A stretch of DNA of 64,000 bases from Hawksworthiomyces lignivorus (lineage: Eukaryota; Ascomycota; Sordariomycetes; Ophiostomatales; Ophiostomataceae). The stretch spans positions 1-64,000 of the forward strand of contig NTMA01000148.1 in the NCBI GenBank assembly GCA_002917075.1, read 5' to 3'. Positions within the stretch are counted from its first letter, which is position 1. Each line of letters starts with the position of its first letter. The notes under the pieces are model-generated. The model saw nothing but the letters and a program-made list of their open reading frames with translations, was not told where the DNA came from and did not search any database. Both the position numbers and the translations under genes were made by a program. Shown here in pieces: positions 35,672 to 47,333 of the stretch.

Positions 35672-36713
35672 TCAATTCCACACGTTTGAGAACAGATCTT
35701 CGCTCGCGCCAAATCCGCCGGCTGCTGGTTTTGCAGTGCCGTTCCCTCCCGCTGCTGGTGCCGTGCTCGAGGACCATCCGCCGAATTCCTCGTCGGCCGC
35801 GACCTTGGGCGTCGGGCTGAAGCCGCCACCTGCACCTGGCACGATGCTCTGCGCCGCAAAGGATCCACCCGTCGGGCTGAAGCCGCCGCCTGCACCTGGC
35901 ACGATGCTCTGCGATGCAAAGGAGCCGCCCGTCGTGCTTCCCGCGCCAGCACCGCTGCTGCCCCAGCCGAAGTCGTTCGTTGTCGCCGCCGTCGACCGAC
36001 CGAGACCCGCGCTCGAGAAGGCAGATGACGATCCTAGTGGTACCGCAGCGAGCGTTGACGTGCTTGTCGGAGCCACGCTTGCCGCCGCTGCCGCCCCACT
36101 GCTGTCTGCGCCCCACGCATCGTTGCCCCACACGTCGGCGTTCGACCAGTTGGCGCTGACGGCCGCGAGCGGGCTGGTGGGGGCCGCAGCTGCAGGTGCG
36201 GCAGCCGGCTTGGCGGGCTGGCTCGCTGGCGAAGAGAGGTTAAAGACGGCGTTCATGGACGCCGAGGAGGCGGCGGCTGCTGGCGGCGGACTGAAACTGC
36301 TAGGAGGTAGAGGGGCAGCAGCGGGTGAGATGGCTGCCGCGGCAGGAGCGGGTGACGCGAAATCAAAAAGGTCACCGAACGCATTGGATGAAGAGGAGGC
36401 CGCAAGCGGGGGTGCGGCGGCCGCCGGTGCAGGTGATGAGAAGGCGTCGAATCCGCCCAGACCGCCGAACGCCGACGAAGCTGGTTTCGGCGCTGATTTC
36501 GCTGGCTGCGTGGCGGGCTTGGCATCGAAGAAGCTACCGCCGCCCAGGCCAGAAAACGCAGAGGAGGAAGCTGCCGGAGGCGCAGGCGAGCGACTGGTAG
36601 TGCTTGTCAGGCTGGACAGGCCCGAGAAAGCATCAACCGGCTTCGGCGAGGTGGTGGCTGCGGGAGGAGAGAAGCTAAGGCTGCTGAAAGCGTCTACGAA
36701 ACCCCCACCACTT

Positions 36714-36748
<35 letters not shown>

Positions 36749-37770
36749 TCCCGACCCTTGCGAGAACCCGGGCGATGACATGCCACCGAACGAGCCACCG
36801 GTAGCCTGCGGCTGCTGTGGCTGAGCTCGCGGCGCCGTTGCGTAGAGGGACAAAATAGATTGCTTAAGGTCGGGTCGTGACTGACCGCCGTTGCTGCTAC
36901 CGCCTGCGCCAGCCAGCGCACCTGTTGTACTAGAAGGTCGCGCAGGAGCGGCGGGCTGGGAGCCTAAGAAATCCAGGCCCAAGAGCGAGTCTTTTGTGCT
37001 GTTGTTGGTGGTGGCCTTCGGCGGTGCAGGCTCGCCTTTGAGAGGCACTCGAGCAGCCGTCGGGCCAGCTGTGCTTGCGCGTGGTGGAGGGGTTGACGAT
37101 ACGGGCGCGTCGCTGCCACCAATTAGATCAATCACTGGTGCAGGTGCCCTTGCTGCGGTGGCTTGTGGGTGCCCTGCAGGTGCACTCGACTTGCCCACGG
37201 ATGCTTTGCGAATGGACTCCTTGCGGTCGATGGTCTGCTTCTCCTTAACAAGGCTCAGCGGAATGTCATCGTCGCCCTCCACATCGAGCGTTGCCGGGTC
37301 CGGAATCGGCCCGTCCATAACCCAACGCTTCAGCTCGTACTTTGTACGGATAAAATTCTCAATCTTCGCTTCGGAGGGCATGTGACCAGGAGCCAGCTTC
37401 GCCTCCCAGTACTTATTAGCGCGGGCGTTGCCCCAGCTGAGGATACTCTGGAGCTGCTCGTCGGTCCAGGAGTCGAGGTCAACGGACTTGACACGGCTGA
37501 TGTGTGTGCCCATGCCACGGTGGATGCCTGAACAACGGATGCAGATAAAGACGCCAAGATTCCAGCTGGCCCATCGTGGATCTACGAAGCGGAAGGGGGT
37601 TAGATGATCCCATACGAATCTTAGCGGGAGGTAACTTGTGAACAAGACGTACGCTTATTTCTCTTGCAGTCAGCGCAGACCTTGTTTGGCTCCAGCTTTA
37701 ACAGGCTCTTGATTGTTTGCTGGTTTTGCGCCGCTCGCTCGGCGGCCGGATTCGGTGGCCTTCTTGACAT
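35672..37770 (-). CDS. AGE2: ARF GTPase-activating protein, Age2 type
   Basis: Two exons (37770-37653, 37581-35672; 71-bp intron) encode about 675 residues. The ArfGAP zinc module spans about 17-140: Cys32 and Cys35 in VCADC, then Cys53 and Cys56 in FICIRCSGIHRGMG, with the catalytic arginine finger at Arg61. The intron splits the HPRWASWNLG text, which is restored by splicing. SRVKSVDLDSWTDEQL and KYWEAKLAPGHMPSE continue the domain. The rest is disordered Ala/Gly/Ser/Phe-rich sequence with SAFGGLGGFDAFSS-type repeats, a poly-Gly tract from a CCG repeat and a 20-residue tandem duplication near the C-terminus. Age2 family members inactivate Arf1 at the trans-Golgi and endosome. Start chosen as the only ATG before the zinc module. 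Confidence 0.93.
35811..35930 (-). repeat. 60-bp tandem duplication inside AGE2
   Basis: Two adjacent 60-bp units (35811-35870, 35871-35930) differ at a few positions and encode two copies of a 20-residue Gly/Phe/Pro-rich peptide (QSIVPGAGGGFSPT core). The length keeps frame, so the copy number can vary without breaking the protein. Confidence 0.9.
36714..36748 (-). repeat. (CCG)n repeat encoding poly-Gly in AGE2
   Basis: About eleven CCG units in the plus strand, read as GGC glycine codons on the coding strand in the disordered tail. In-frame microsatellite. Confidence 0.85.
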
Positions 37771-38628
37771 GTTGGCGTATTGTTTGGGGGGAGAGAAGGG
37801 GTCTTATTTTGCGCGGTTACCGGCGTACGCAGATATCAACAATCCCCCAAAAATGAATTGATTGATACTGTATTCGTATAGAAGAAGCAGGTTGTGGATG
37901 CGGTTGAATTTTTGCTGCTCGTGAGGTAGCAAGGGGAAGAAGGGGTTGGGTTCGGAAGATACCCCGAAATAATTATTAGGATTGCATTCGAGTGCCTAGA
38001 ATGGTGGAACAGGAAATCGCCCTTTTGCGACAAGGGGCCCTTTGAAAGGACCGCTGCTTTGGTGATGGTGGGCATTATGGCCTGAGGCAATAGCACTGTA
38101 CAGTGTACGCAAATTTATGTATGTGCTGTATTTGAAATCACGCACTGTTTTTTGATGATTCAACAAAATAACCAAAGAAAGAAAGGCCTAGTTATAGTTC
38201 TATATACCTGTATTTAGACCCTGTAACTTGATTTGGCAGTACTCCGCAATTCGACATCCACCATACAAAGTACGAGCAGTCTGACGCTCATCAACGTGGG
38301 GCTGATCCCCCATGCCCCCTCTCAAAGACGCGATGACGCTGTTGTAGAATTTGGAATATCATATTCACTGAGGGGCTTAGCGCCGAAGATTCCACATGCG
38401 CTCCCTATAAGCTTCTTCCGGCTGTGCTGTAACACGAGTCGCAACAGCTATTCGGCATTTTGTCATGATGATTTCGCCTTCATGCAGATATCTGCGCTTG
38501 CTTTCATATTCTTGCTAACAATACAAAACACACGTACATAGACGAGTATATAAGACACAGGAGCGCTTCTTCAAAGCTATCCAAGTTTTTATCATTCTAT
38601 TCACCAGGTTACTTTACAAACTTACTAC
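37771..38628. other. Divergent intergenic region AGE2/MsrB
   Basis: About 860 bp of shared upstream DNA. It contains a TATATAAG box for MsrB (38547-38554) and one AGGGG motif near 38371. No gene is seen. Confidence 0.5.
38547..38554 (+). promoter_or_regulatory. TATA box of the MsrB gene
   Basis: TATATAAG lies 75-82 bp before the upstream ATG at 38629, the expected spacing for a fungal TATA-driven stress gene. Confidence 0.55.
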
Positions 38629-39314
38629 ATGCGCTTCTCACGCTTCTTCTCACTCCTAAACACAATCTCCACTCCGTTGTCTTTTTCTTCTGGCCGCTCT
38701 GCCTCTCGTCTTCGTCTTCCTCAAACCCACTCATCCACGTATCCAGCTACCTTACGGCCCATGTCAATTCCTTTCTTCAGCAGTTTATTTTCTTCTTCAA
38801 CAGCTAAGCAAGACGCAATGTCGTACCCTGATAATCGTAGCGACAACGAATGGCGGGCTGTTTTAAGCCCTCGTATGTCCTCTCCTCACCCCTTGTGTTC
38901 TTGCTTGTTTCCATCTTGAGTTCACTCTGCTGACCAAAACTCCCAGAGCAATTCCGAGTCATACGCGAGAAAGGCACTGAGGCCCCCTTCTCCGGTGCCT
39001 ACGACAAACACTTCGCAGACGCTGGCGTCTATAAGTGCGCCGCCTGCGAGGCGCCCCTTTATAAAGCGTCGCACAAGTTCAAGTCCGGCTGCGGCTGGCC
39101 TGCATACTTTGACAGCGTTCCTGGCGCCGTCAAGCGCCACGAGGACAATACCCTGGGTATGAGCCGCACCGAGATCGTCTGCGCCAACTGCGGCGGCCAC
39201 CTGGGCCATGTTTTCAAGGGCGAGGGCTACCCCACGCCGACGGACGAGAGGCACTGCGTAAACAGCATCAGCCTCAAGTTCGCGCCTGAGGACGAGTCTG
39301 CCTCTAAGCAATAA
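38629..39314 (+). CDS. MXR2: Peptide methionine-R-sulfoxide reductase (MsrB), mitochondrial/cytosolic
   Basis: Two exons (38629-38872, 38947-39314; 74-bp intron) encode 203 residues. The first 63 residues ([11 protein letters not shown]..., Arg/Ser-rich, no acids early) read as a mitochondrial presequence; an in-frame ATG at 38818 (MSYPDN) would give a cytosolic form of normal MsrB length. The SelR domain has both zinc CxxC pairs (CAAC and CANC), GCGWPAY and GHLGHVF, and the catalytic cysteine in RHCVNS. It reduces methionine-R-sulfoxide in proteins using thioredoxin, protecting from oxidative damage. A TATA box sits about 80 bp upstream. The dual start is my inference; the enzyme call is firm. 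Confidence 0.93.
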
Positions 39315-39925
39315 GGGCCGCACCGATAGCGGCAGGTTTATCATCTTTTATCCATTATTGTTTCACGAACAGTGCACGCAGCGATGTCGTATTAGAAGGA
39401 GAGGTGTAGGCTATCTCTGTTCTCTTGTTTTTATTGGCGCATGAGGGTGGTGTTGAGTCCAGTCGGAAGTTGCTCTTCTGTTTGAGAGTGTAGATGCTGT
39501 TTCTATAATGAATCGAATTTGATTATGAATTAAATATGTATTTGCATTTTATCGAAGACAGTAATATAAGTTGTGATAATGGCACTTTACACAAAATATA
39601 TAACGTCCTCCTACACGCAAGACTTTTGTTGAATAGAGAAACAATTAAACAAGACTGTTATAAAACCATATCAAGTACCAATACAGCCATCTTTATACAA
39701 AACCCCGCAAGGCCGAACGCAGCATATTGTATATATTGATTCTTCAATATACCCGGATTAGGTTCGACGGGAACAGGAATAAAATGATCTATCCTAGATC
39801 TGTAGATGCATAGGAGGAATCACGGTGTCCAGAAGCTCCTTACTCTAGTATTCACACAACTGCGGATTGTTCTGTCTGCCTCTCCAAGTCTACTAGAGAC
39901 GTCAAAAAGCCGCCTGTTCGCAAGC
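39315..39925. other. Intergenic region MsrB/CE12-like
   Basis: 3' flank of MsrB and promoter of the CE12-like gene. A TATATA stretch near 39731 is about 195 bp from the next ATG. No gene seen. Confidence 0.45.
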
Positions 39926-40811
39926 ATGAAAGCAGTCATAGCTCTCGCTGTAAGCGGTCCGCTGGCTGCGGCAGTCCCGACTATCCACCTCTGCGGCGAC
40001 AGTACCATGGCCAACCTAGGTGGTGGTACCTCGCCGATCCAGGGCTGGGGTGAGTTTCTCCACTACAGCTTCGATCCAGCCCACTTCGTTGTCCACAACG
40101 CAGCCATCGCCGGCCGCTCTGCCCGTAGTTTTACGCGCGAGGGCCGTTTTGCCAACGTCACCAAGCTCGTTCAGCCAGGTGACTGGGTTGTGATCGAGTT
40201 TGGCCACAATGACGGCGGCGGCTTGGGGGCCAAGGACAACGGCCGCTCTGACTGCTTCGGGGCCGGCAACGAGACATGCACCACCACCTACGATGGCGCT
40301 AGCGAGGTTGTCCAGACATACCCAACCTATATCAAGCAGGCAGGTACTGAATTCTTGGGGGCGGGCGCCAAGATTATCATCTCGGCGCCAACGCCCAACG
40401 ATGTGTGGGAATCCGGATCCTACGAATGGAGCCCAGACCGTTTCGCCTACTATTCGTGGTAACTATACCTCGTGTTTTTTTTTCTGCGTTGGGTTTTTCT
40501 CTCGCTCATTCTATCACAGGCTCACTGCGGAAGAGCTGGGGGGTACAAAGGCCGGAGTCTATTTTGTGCCACATGGTGCTTATGCAGCCCAAGCGATGAA
40601 GACTCTTGGTGCCGATGTTGTCCGCAAGAACTACCCCAAAGATCACACACACACGTCTCCATACTTAGCCGACGTGATGGCCGGAGCGTTTGTGCGTGGC
40701 CTTACCTGCGGGACTAGCGAGCTCGGCAAGAACACCCTCAACACGACGGCAACCTTGTCCGCGACGTTTTATGGCGATTGCATTGCATACAACGCAACTG
40801 TACCCATATAG
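39926..40811 (+). CDS. Rhamnogalacturonan acetylesterase-like SGNH hydrolase (CE12 type)
   Basis: Two exons (39926-40458, 40520-40811; 61-bp intron) encode about 274 residues. A short signal peptide (MKAVIALAVSGPLAAA) precedes VPTIHLCGDSTMANL, which carries the GDS nucleophile serine. Further family blocks are GWGEFL, the oxyanion-hole region NAAIAGRSARSF, FGHNDGG with the conserved Asn, and a C-terminal DHTHTSPYLA supplying the Asp-His pair. The intron splits a Trp codon in YYSWLTAEEL. Such enzymes remove acetyl groups from pectic rhamnogalacturonan I outside the cell. The ATG at 39926 was preferred over an upstream in-frame codon at 39806 because it opens the signal peptide. The substrate is inferred from the family. 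Confidence 0.9.
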
Positions 40812-41080
40812 AAGTCTGTGGAATAGGAAACACAATAAGAATCGATACGTTCAAGATTCATACAAAAATAATTGTTTTCATGCTTACACATGTTTGGTAT
40901 TGCATATTCGTATTCTTCATTTCTTAACAATAACTTTTATACAAAATGGTATATCCAAAAGCCTCCCTTTTCCCCCATGTAGCAGCGAGAAGCGTATTCA
41001 AATTTTGTACTCACCATAAGCTGTCGCCAACCAAGTATTTTATTCCTCTGTCTTATCTATAATGCCCTTTTCACTAGGTC

Positions 41081-43743
41081 TCATTCAAGAAGCCCAGCGG
41101 CAATTGTCTGTCCAGAAGTGCGGAGGACGACGCGCTGCCCAGGCTCTAGAGGCACCTTTGTCTTCAGCTTCACCTGTATGCGCGCCACGTTTCCGGGCTT
41201 TATCACCTTAGGCTTCTTTTTAGTGATGGCGCCGGTGCCTTTGTTTAGAAGAGCAGTGAGTTCGTGGATCACGGCAGGCTCGTTCAAGCGCCCGCGGTGC
41301 ACTTCGACAGGCATTGGGTAGAGAATGTCGAACGCAAGAGCCTTAATACTGAACGTGTCAATGCACGTTATGGGCTTGGCCGGGTCGCAAATAATGTCGC
41401 CCACTTTTACGTGTTCTGGGTCGATATTGGTTAAGTGCAAAACAACATTTTGCCCGGCAACAGCCCAGTCAGCCGCCTCACCATCACGTATGAGCGACTT
41501 GATATAGGCCTTCTCAGAGGCTGGTAGCACTAGAAGAGCGTCGCCCATCTGCAGCGAACCCGCATCAATGCGGCCAGAGACAGTGACGGCACTAGCTGAA
41601 GTCTTGAATGCCTCGGAAATTTGAAACCGTAGGGGTTTGTCGAGTGCGCGTGCCATCGGTTCTGACTTCTCAAGCTCCTCAACAAGTGTACCTCCTGTAT
41701 ACCATGATGCGGCCGGATTTGTTGCTCTTCCAACCAGATTGTCGCCATGCAGACCCGATACGGGAACAAAGCTCACGTTCTTGATCTGAAACCCAGTAGC
41801 AGATAAAAAGCCGGAGACTTGGTGAGTAATTTCGTCAAATCGATCCTTTGACCAGTCCACTGTGTCCAGCTTGTTGACAGCCACGATGATGCGCGCTACG
41901 CCCATGCTCCTCATGAGTAGCGCGTGTTCTCTGGTCTGCCCCTTAAGGCCCGACTCAAATGCACCAGTGCTGGCGTCTATCACAAGAATGGCAAAATCTG
42001 CTTGACTTGCCCCTGCAATCATATTGGGGATAAAATCACGGTGCCCAGGCGCGTCGAGAATGGTGAATGCTGTAGTGTCCGTCTCAAAGTGCCGAGTTGC
42101 AATATCAATCGTGACACCATGTTCCCGTTCGTCTGTCCCCTGATCCAACACCCATGCCAAGGCGAACGATGACTTGCCAATCGACTCGGCCTGTTTTCGA
42201 TATTTTTCGATGGTTCGGTTATCAACAAATTTGAGATCGAGAAGAAGCCGACCCATCATTGTGCTCTTTCCTGCATCAACGTGGCCGACAACGACAAAAC
42301 TGGCGCTTTTCTTCTTCTTGCTCTTTTCGTATTCATTTAATACATTTAAATTTTTGCTTCTCGGAAGAGGGGTGTCGTCAACTTTTAATGCTTTTACACC
42401 ATTTGCGAGAGATGCCGCATTCTTGGCATCGCTCCCAGTGGCAGTAGTCTTATTCTTTTGTGCACCGTTTGCGGCAGTTTGCTTCCAAGCTGTTATTCGA
42501 CAGCAGTCAGTACATGTTCGGTTCTCGATGCAATGCTCTAGGTTTGTGCCTGGCCCCGCCGCCAACCTTTTGCCTGCGCTTCTAGAACCACGTCATCTGG
42601 GGATGGCTCAAGAAAAGCTTCAAATGCAGAGGACGGCGCTCGTGATAAAGAAGGAACAGCCAAAAACTCTGAGTCCGGATCCCGCGATAGTCTCCGTCGC
42701 TTGGGTCCAAAGAGAGCCTGAGCAAATGGAGATGGCTCTGCTATTAACGGGGTTATGCTTTGTTGCTCTTGTGCAAGTGCGGCTCCACTCGGACCACGGA
42801 TGTGATTCATTGAGACAGATTCTATTTGGAGAGATGCATCTACTCGAGGTGATCTATTCTCAGAAATAGGAAGCGCTGCAGCTTGAGATGATCCAAGAAT
42901 ATTTGAGCTTGGCCCTCTGGATGGACTTGAAGAACTCTCAATAGAAAGCTTCGCAGCCTTTTTTCGAAGCTCTTGAACTTGCACATCCGTTTGGCTTTCT
43001 CCCGGAGGACCGCCGTTCTCTTTTGCCTTCTTCGCTTCTTCAGCCTTCCTTTTTCGCTGGGCTGCTAGAGCTTGCAGCTTGGACATTTTGGGGTTTGCGT
43101 TACTTCCGCCTAATAGACCACCTCTGGGCAGATCTGGAGGAACGAACAAAGTCTGTCTGGACTGTGGAACTCTCAGCCAAGGCATGTCGGAGAAGAAGTC
43201 GGCATGTGAGACTCGAGCGGTCCTCGCAGGTGGAAGGGGATAAGCTTGGCTGCCTTGGTAGAACGTCAACGAATTTGCTGATGCGCTCCCCTCTTGACGA
43301 AGGTGGAAAGCCCAGGGACAGCACTGTGAGCTTTCTCTGTCGCATCCCCAGGGCTGGCTTGGAATAGAAGCGCAAGACAAAACACCAAGGCTTAGATTAT
43401 TAAATTCAGATAGACGAGAAATAAAAAGCTTACTGTCCTGGGTGCCCTTTTTTGTAGGCGCTGTATTCTTCGCCGGTTGTGAAGGTGCATCGATGAACTT
43501 TTTGGTCAGGTACGCCACAGATTTGTCTACATCGTAGTAATAATGCCAAACAGCTTCCTGTATTTGACTTTCTGTGATCTTGTCTGCTTTTTCACCAAGC
43601 ACACGACGAACTTCAGCCGTGGCGTCTCTCATGAGCTGCCGGTCCTCTGCGCTCTCCTGTTCGTCCTCTTCATCTTCGAGACCATCGTACTCATCCATGT
43701 CATTTTGGTAATCATAATTTCGGAAAAGCTGATGCCTTGACAT
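41081..43743 (-). CDS. HBS1: Ribosome-rescue GTPase Hbs1
   Basis: Three exons are proposed: 43743-43434, about 43253-42567 and 42489-41081, giving roughly 800 residues. The N-terminal HBS1 helical domain (AVWHYYYDVDKSVAYLTKKF) is followed by the conserved DMPWLRVP...RGGLLGGS segment, a disordered linker, and an eEF1A-like GTPase: P-loop GHVDAGKSTMMGRLL, DAPGHRDF, VNKLD, then beta-barrel domains ending QTIAAGLLE. Hbs1 with Dom34 splits stalled ribosomes in no-go decay. Intron 2 (42490-42566) restores frame with a CTGAC branch motif. The acceptor of intron 1 is uncertain: 43253 and 43292 both keep frame and differ by 13 residues. The open frame reads through intron 1 without a stop, so retention is not excluded. 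It is divergent from ENP2. Confidence 0.92.
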
Positions 43744-44174
43744 GGTGGGCAAATGTCGATGGACGAACTGCTGTCCGATAGCGAGAGGTGATCAATGTGG
43801 AAACTGGTGATGGGGCAGTGATGAAAGGCGAACGGTGCCTGTGGAGGGGCAATTAATATCATGCTGTGGGGTATTTAGAGCCTGAAATGTGCTGTTGTGA
43901 AGTATGACGGAGCATCACGTGTCGGTGGAGAACTTTGAGACAAAAAGCTCCTCAAGCTTTCTTTCACTCTTATCGAGTTATCGATAAGATTTTTCTCCGG
44001 CAATATTTTTTTTCTTATCGAACAGAACTTCCTTCATAGGCACTGATCTTTTAACTTTCTCACCGGCAACACAGAACGAACTACAGCCTTCATTTTCATA
44101 TATCGGCTCGCTTAAAGTGACCTGACAGGATATCAAAATCATATTAGGGCCTCAATCGACTTGGTGCGCTCACC
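43744..44174. promoter_or_regulatory. Bidirectional promoter HBS1/ENP2
   Basis: 431 bp separate two divergent start codons of translation-linked genes. It contains a CACGTG E-box (43916-43921), the perfect palindrome TTATCGATAA (43978-43987) and three CTTATCGA matches (43969-43976 plus, 43981-43988 minus, 44014-44021 plus). No TATA box is seen. Shared regulation is inferred from position and motif clustering. Confidence 0.5.
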
Positions 44175-46456
44175 ATGAAGCTCTCCACTGTCGGGACGGC
44201 GCCGGTATACACGGTCTCAGGGCCATCTTTACGAGCTCTACCTGACTGGCTAGCCAGGAAGAAGAAGCGGAGTCTGAAGAACGATCCTGAGTTTGCAAAT
44301 CGCTTAGAGCTGCTACAGGATTTTGAATTTACCGGTGCGAGCAGCTGTGTTCGTGTCTCTGAGGATGGCGAATGGCTCATGTCTTCAGGAACGTTCCCGG
44401 TAAGAGCTCTCCTTTTTCCGTCTTCTCTGTTCCTTACATGCTGTTCAAGCTGGGTATATAGGAGAACGCAATACTTATTATGGTTATAGCCTCAAATACA
44501 TGTGCACAACTTGTATCAGATGTCGCTCTCTTTTGCGCGGCACACGGTTTCATTGAACAGTAAATTTGTTCTATGCTCACAGGATTATTCTAAGTCGAGT
44601 AAGTTCTGTCGACCGGCCTGTTCGCTTAAAATATGTGCATCGAATTGTATTGACAGTATCTACCTGTAGTTCATCTTCAAGAAGACCGTCGAATCGAGTT
44701 CCATACACCAGCAGGCTGCCACTACCAAGTCCGCATTCCCCGATTTGGTAGAGACATTGTGTACGACCGGCGATCAACGGAAGTTCTGGTTCCCGCTGCT
44801 GGATTGGATAGCGACGGCTATGGTGAAGTGTTTCGCCTGAACCTTGTGTGTTTACCTTTATGATAATTCCTAAACTTTCATTCGTTTATTACTGACACAA
44901 CGTCTAGGAACTTGGACGATTTCAAAAATCATTCCAAATCGAGGTCGGATCCGACGAAGGTGTCGAACGCGGCTTGCAAGGCAGCATTGGTGTAGGCTGC
45001 GTGAACACAGCTGCAATCGCAGAACAATCACATGGCCTGTCTGCATTCGGTACAACACTGGGTACGGTCGAATTTTGGGATACTCGGAGCAGAGCTCGGG
45101 TTGCCACTCTCCAAGCGCACGATGGAGAGGTCACAGCGTTGGATTTTTCACGATCTGGGTTATCTCTGGCAACGGGGTCGAGCACTGGCATTGTCCAGAT
45201 CTATGATCTTCGACGGCCATCACCACTCCTGACCAAAGATCTCGGATTCGGCTTCCCAGTTAAAAACTTGATCCACATGACGACCGCATCAGATGAGAAG
45301 ATGCTGCTTGCAGCAGATAAGCGCGCCATCAAAATATTCGACGAGGTTTCTGGAGACCCATGGGCGGCGATTGAACCTGAGGTGGACATCAACTTCGTAG
45401 CGCACTGTCCAGGCACTGGCATGTTGCTTAGCGCGAACGAGGGAAGACAACAACATGCTTGGTATATTCCGATGCTGGTGAGTTTATTAAATCTATATAT
45501 GCGACGCATGTCCGCCGAGTGACACATTACTAAATCATTTCTATTAGGGACCTGCGCCGAAATGGTGCACATTTATTGAACGTCTTGTTGATGAGATGGC
45601 GGAGGAGGTCTCCACAACGACTTACGACAACTATAAATTTTTAACATTACCCGAGCTTCGGTCTCTCAGCCTGGCCCATCTTATCGGAAGAACCAGTTTG
45701 CTACGTCCATACATGCATGGCTACTTCGTTGCAAGCAAATTGTACGATCAAGCGCGTCTGATTGTCAATCCTTATGTGTATGAAGAGGAGCGCATGAAGC
45801 GTGTGAAGGAGAAGATCGAAAAAGAGCGTGCGAGTCGTATCCGTGACACAAAGAAAGTCAAGGTTAACCAGAAACTGGTCGATAAGCTACTCAAGAAACA
45901 AGAGCGGAGAGAAAATGTCGATACGGAAGCCGGTGTTCTTGGTGATGACCGTTTCAAGAGCCTCTTTGAGGATGAGGAATTCGCTGTTGACGAGAACAGC
46001 GCAGAATTCCGAGCCCTCAATCCTAGCACAAAGGTTGAGGGTAGCGATGTCAAGAAGGGCACCGACTCTGCAGAGGCGGGTCGTAAACCGACTCGCGGTA
46101 GAGGTGACGATTCAGACACGAGCATGGATAGCGACGAAGAAGCGCCTATCAGATCCAAAAATAGTAGGCCTAGAGATGGTGATATTGTCATGCGAATGTC
46201 TTCAACTGCGCAGCAATGGGACTCTCGCGGGACTATTGGTGCTCGAGTTCAGAAAATGGCGGCGACAGATGGTAGCGACCGCCGTGGCAGCTCTGGAAAG
46301 CCTCGCAACGGCATGCTTATGGGCGAGAAGCAGGTCACATTTGTACCTGAGTCAAAGAAAAAGAAGGACGAAGAGGACGATAATACAGCACTAAAGCGCG
46401 ACAACAGAATACGGAGAAGTGCCAGTGGCAACACGTTCCGAAATCTTAGAAAATAA
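44175..46456 (+). CDS. ENP2: Ribosome-biogenesis WD-repeat protein Enp2/Nol10
   Basis: Five exons (44175-44399, 44490-44598, 44670-44845, 44908-45477, 45548-46456) encode about 662 residues. Conserved Enp2 blocks appear in order: MKLSTVGTAPVYTVSG, LPDWLARKKKRSLKND, IEFHTPAGCHYQVRIPRFGRD (split, written in parts), VLVPAAGLDSDGYGEVFRLN, WD blades such as GTVEFWDTRSRARV and LATGSSTGIVQIYDL, then ANEGRQQHAWYIP, GPAPKWCTF, LIGRTSLLRPYMHGYFV and the Lys/Glu-rich C-terminus. Enp2 works in the nucleolus in early 40S (SSU processome) assembly. A 22-nt GT...AG stretch in exon 2 (44558-44581) is coding, not an intron, because removing it breaks the conserved KFVLCS text. It is divergent from HBS1. Confidence 0.92.
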
Positions 46457-46798
46457 CGAGAAGCTGTGCAAGTCAACGCCTTATTAAAAATGTCGAACTA
46501 TTAATACAGACAAGGCATCTCCTTGATATATATAGCGGCCTGTTTCGCATTCTTTCCCTTGGTATCTTCGCTCTCGAAAAATATCCCATCCAGGCATGAT
46601 CTGGTAACCAACTCTGCTGATCAAAGCCACGCATTTCTGGATACAATTCACATATCCCTCTTCCACACTCTATTCTCCTCCTGTATGCAGGCACTTAGCA
46701 TTGATCTCTAGGCTTGCAACCTTGCCCTACTTAAAGTTACCGCAGCCATAATTTTTGTCTGCCAAAGTGCGATGACTTAATGTGCAGCGTCTCGCAAT
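46457..46798. other. Convergent intergenic region
   Basis: 3' flanks of ENP2 and of the small membrane-protein gene. No repeat or RNA gene evident. Confidence 0.5.
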
Positions 46799-47333
46799 CT
46801 ATTTCCGGCCGAAACTGGCAAGTTTAATTTTCATGCCTGCTGTCTTTGATTTTGGATCAAGTCCTTTTTCAAGATCTTCAGGGAGCCGCGGTGTCGGGGG
46901 CACGTCGTCGAGTCGGGTACGGCCGCGTGAGCTTCCAGAGTGTCCATCTTTGACAGATCTAGGGAACTCAGAACGACGAGGTGTTAAGACCGTGACGACT
47001 TTTCGCGCTGACCGCCGGATGGTCTCCCTGATCTTCCACTCCCGTTTCTTGGAAACGTAGAAGAGAATGGATGTTGAGACTAGAGTTCATTGTCAGCAGC
47101 GTGTTCGACTGCGATTTGAAACGGATGCCAAATAGCCACTTACTTCCGAGAACAGCAACGATAACAACAACAAGGATAATGGCAATCAACCCTCCTCGTG
47201 AGATATTCACATCCCCAGAAGAACTGCCCGATGCACCCCCCGCATTGTCAACACCTGATGTGCTTCCACCGTCGGACGGATCTGTGCTGTAGCTGGCAAG
47301 AGGGAAAGACGAGCTTTGAGTTGTGTCGGCCAT
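46799..47333 (-). CDS. Small single-pass membrane protein of unknown function
   Basis: Two exons (47333-47144, 47079-46799; 64-bp intron) encode about 156 residues. A Ser/Gly/Asp-rich, probably lumenal or extracellular N-terminus (residues 1-44) leads to a hydrophobic segment (GGLIAIILVVVIVAVLG continuing ISTSILFYV across the splice) and a basic cytosolic tail (KKREWKIRETIRRSARK, LTPRRSEFPRS). The intron falls inside the membrane segment, and splicing is needed because the unspliced frame ends in unrelated sequence. The layout resembles a widespread filamentous-fungal family without assigned role; the stop-transfer basic run suggests N-out topology. No function is offered. Confidence 0.8.
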
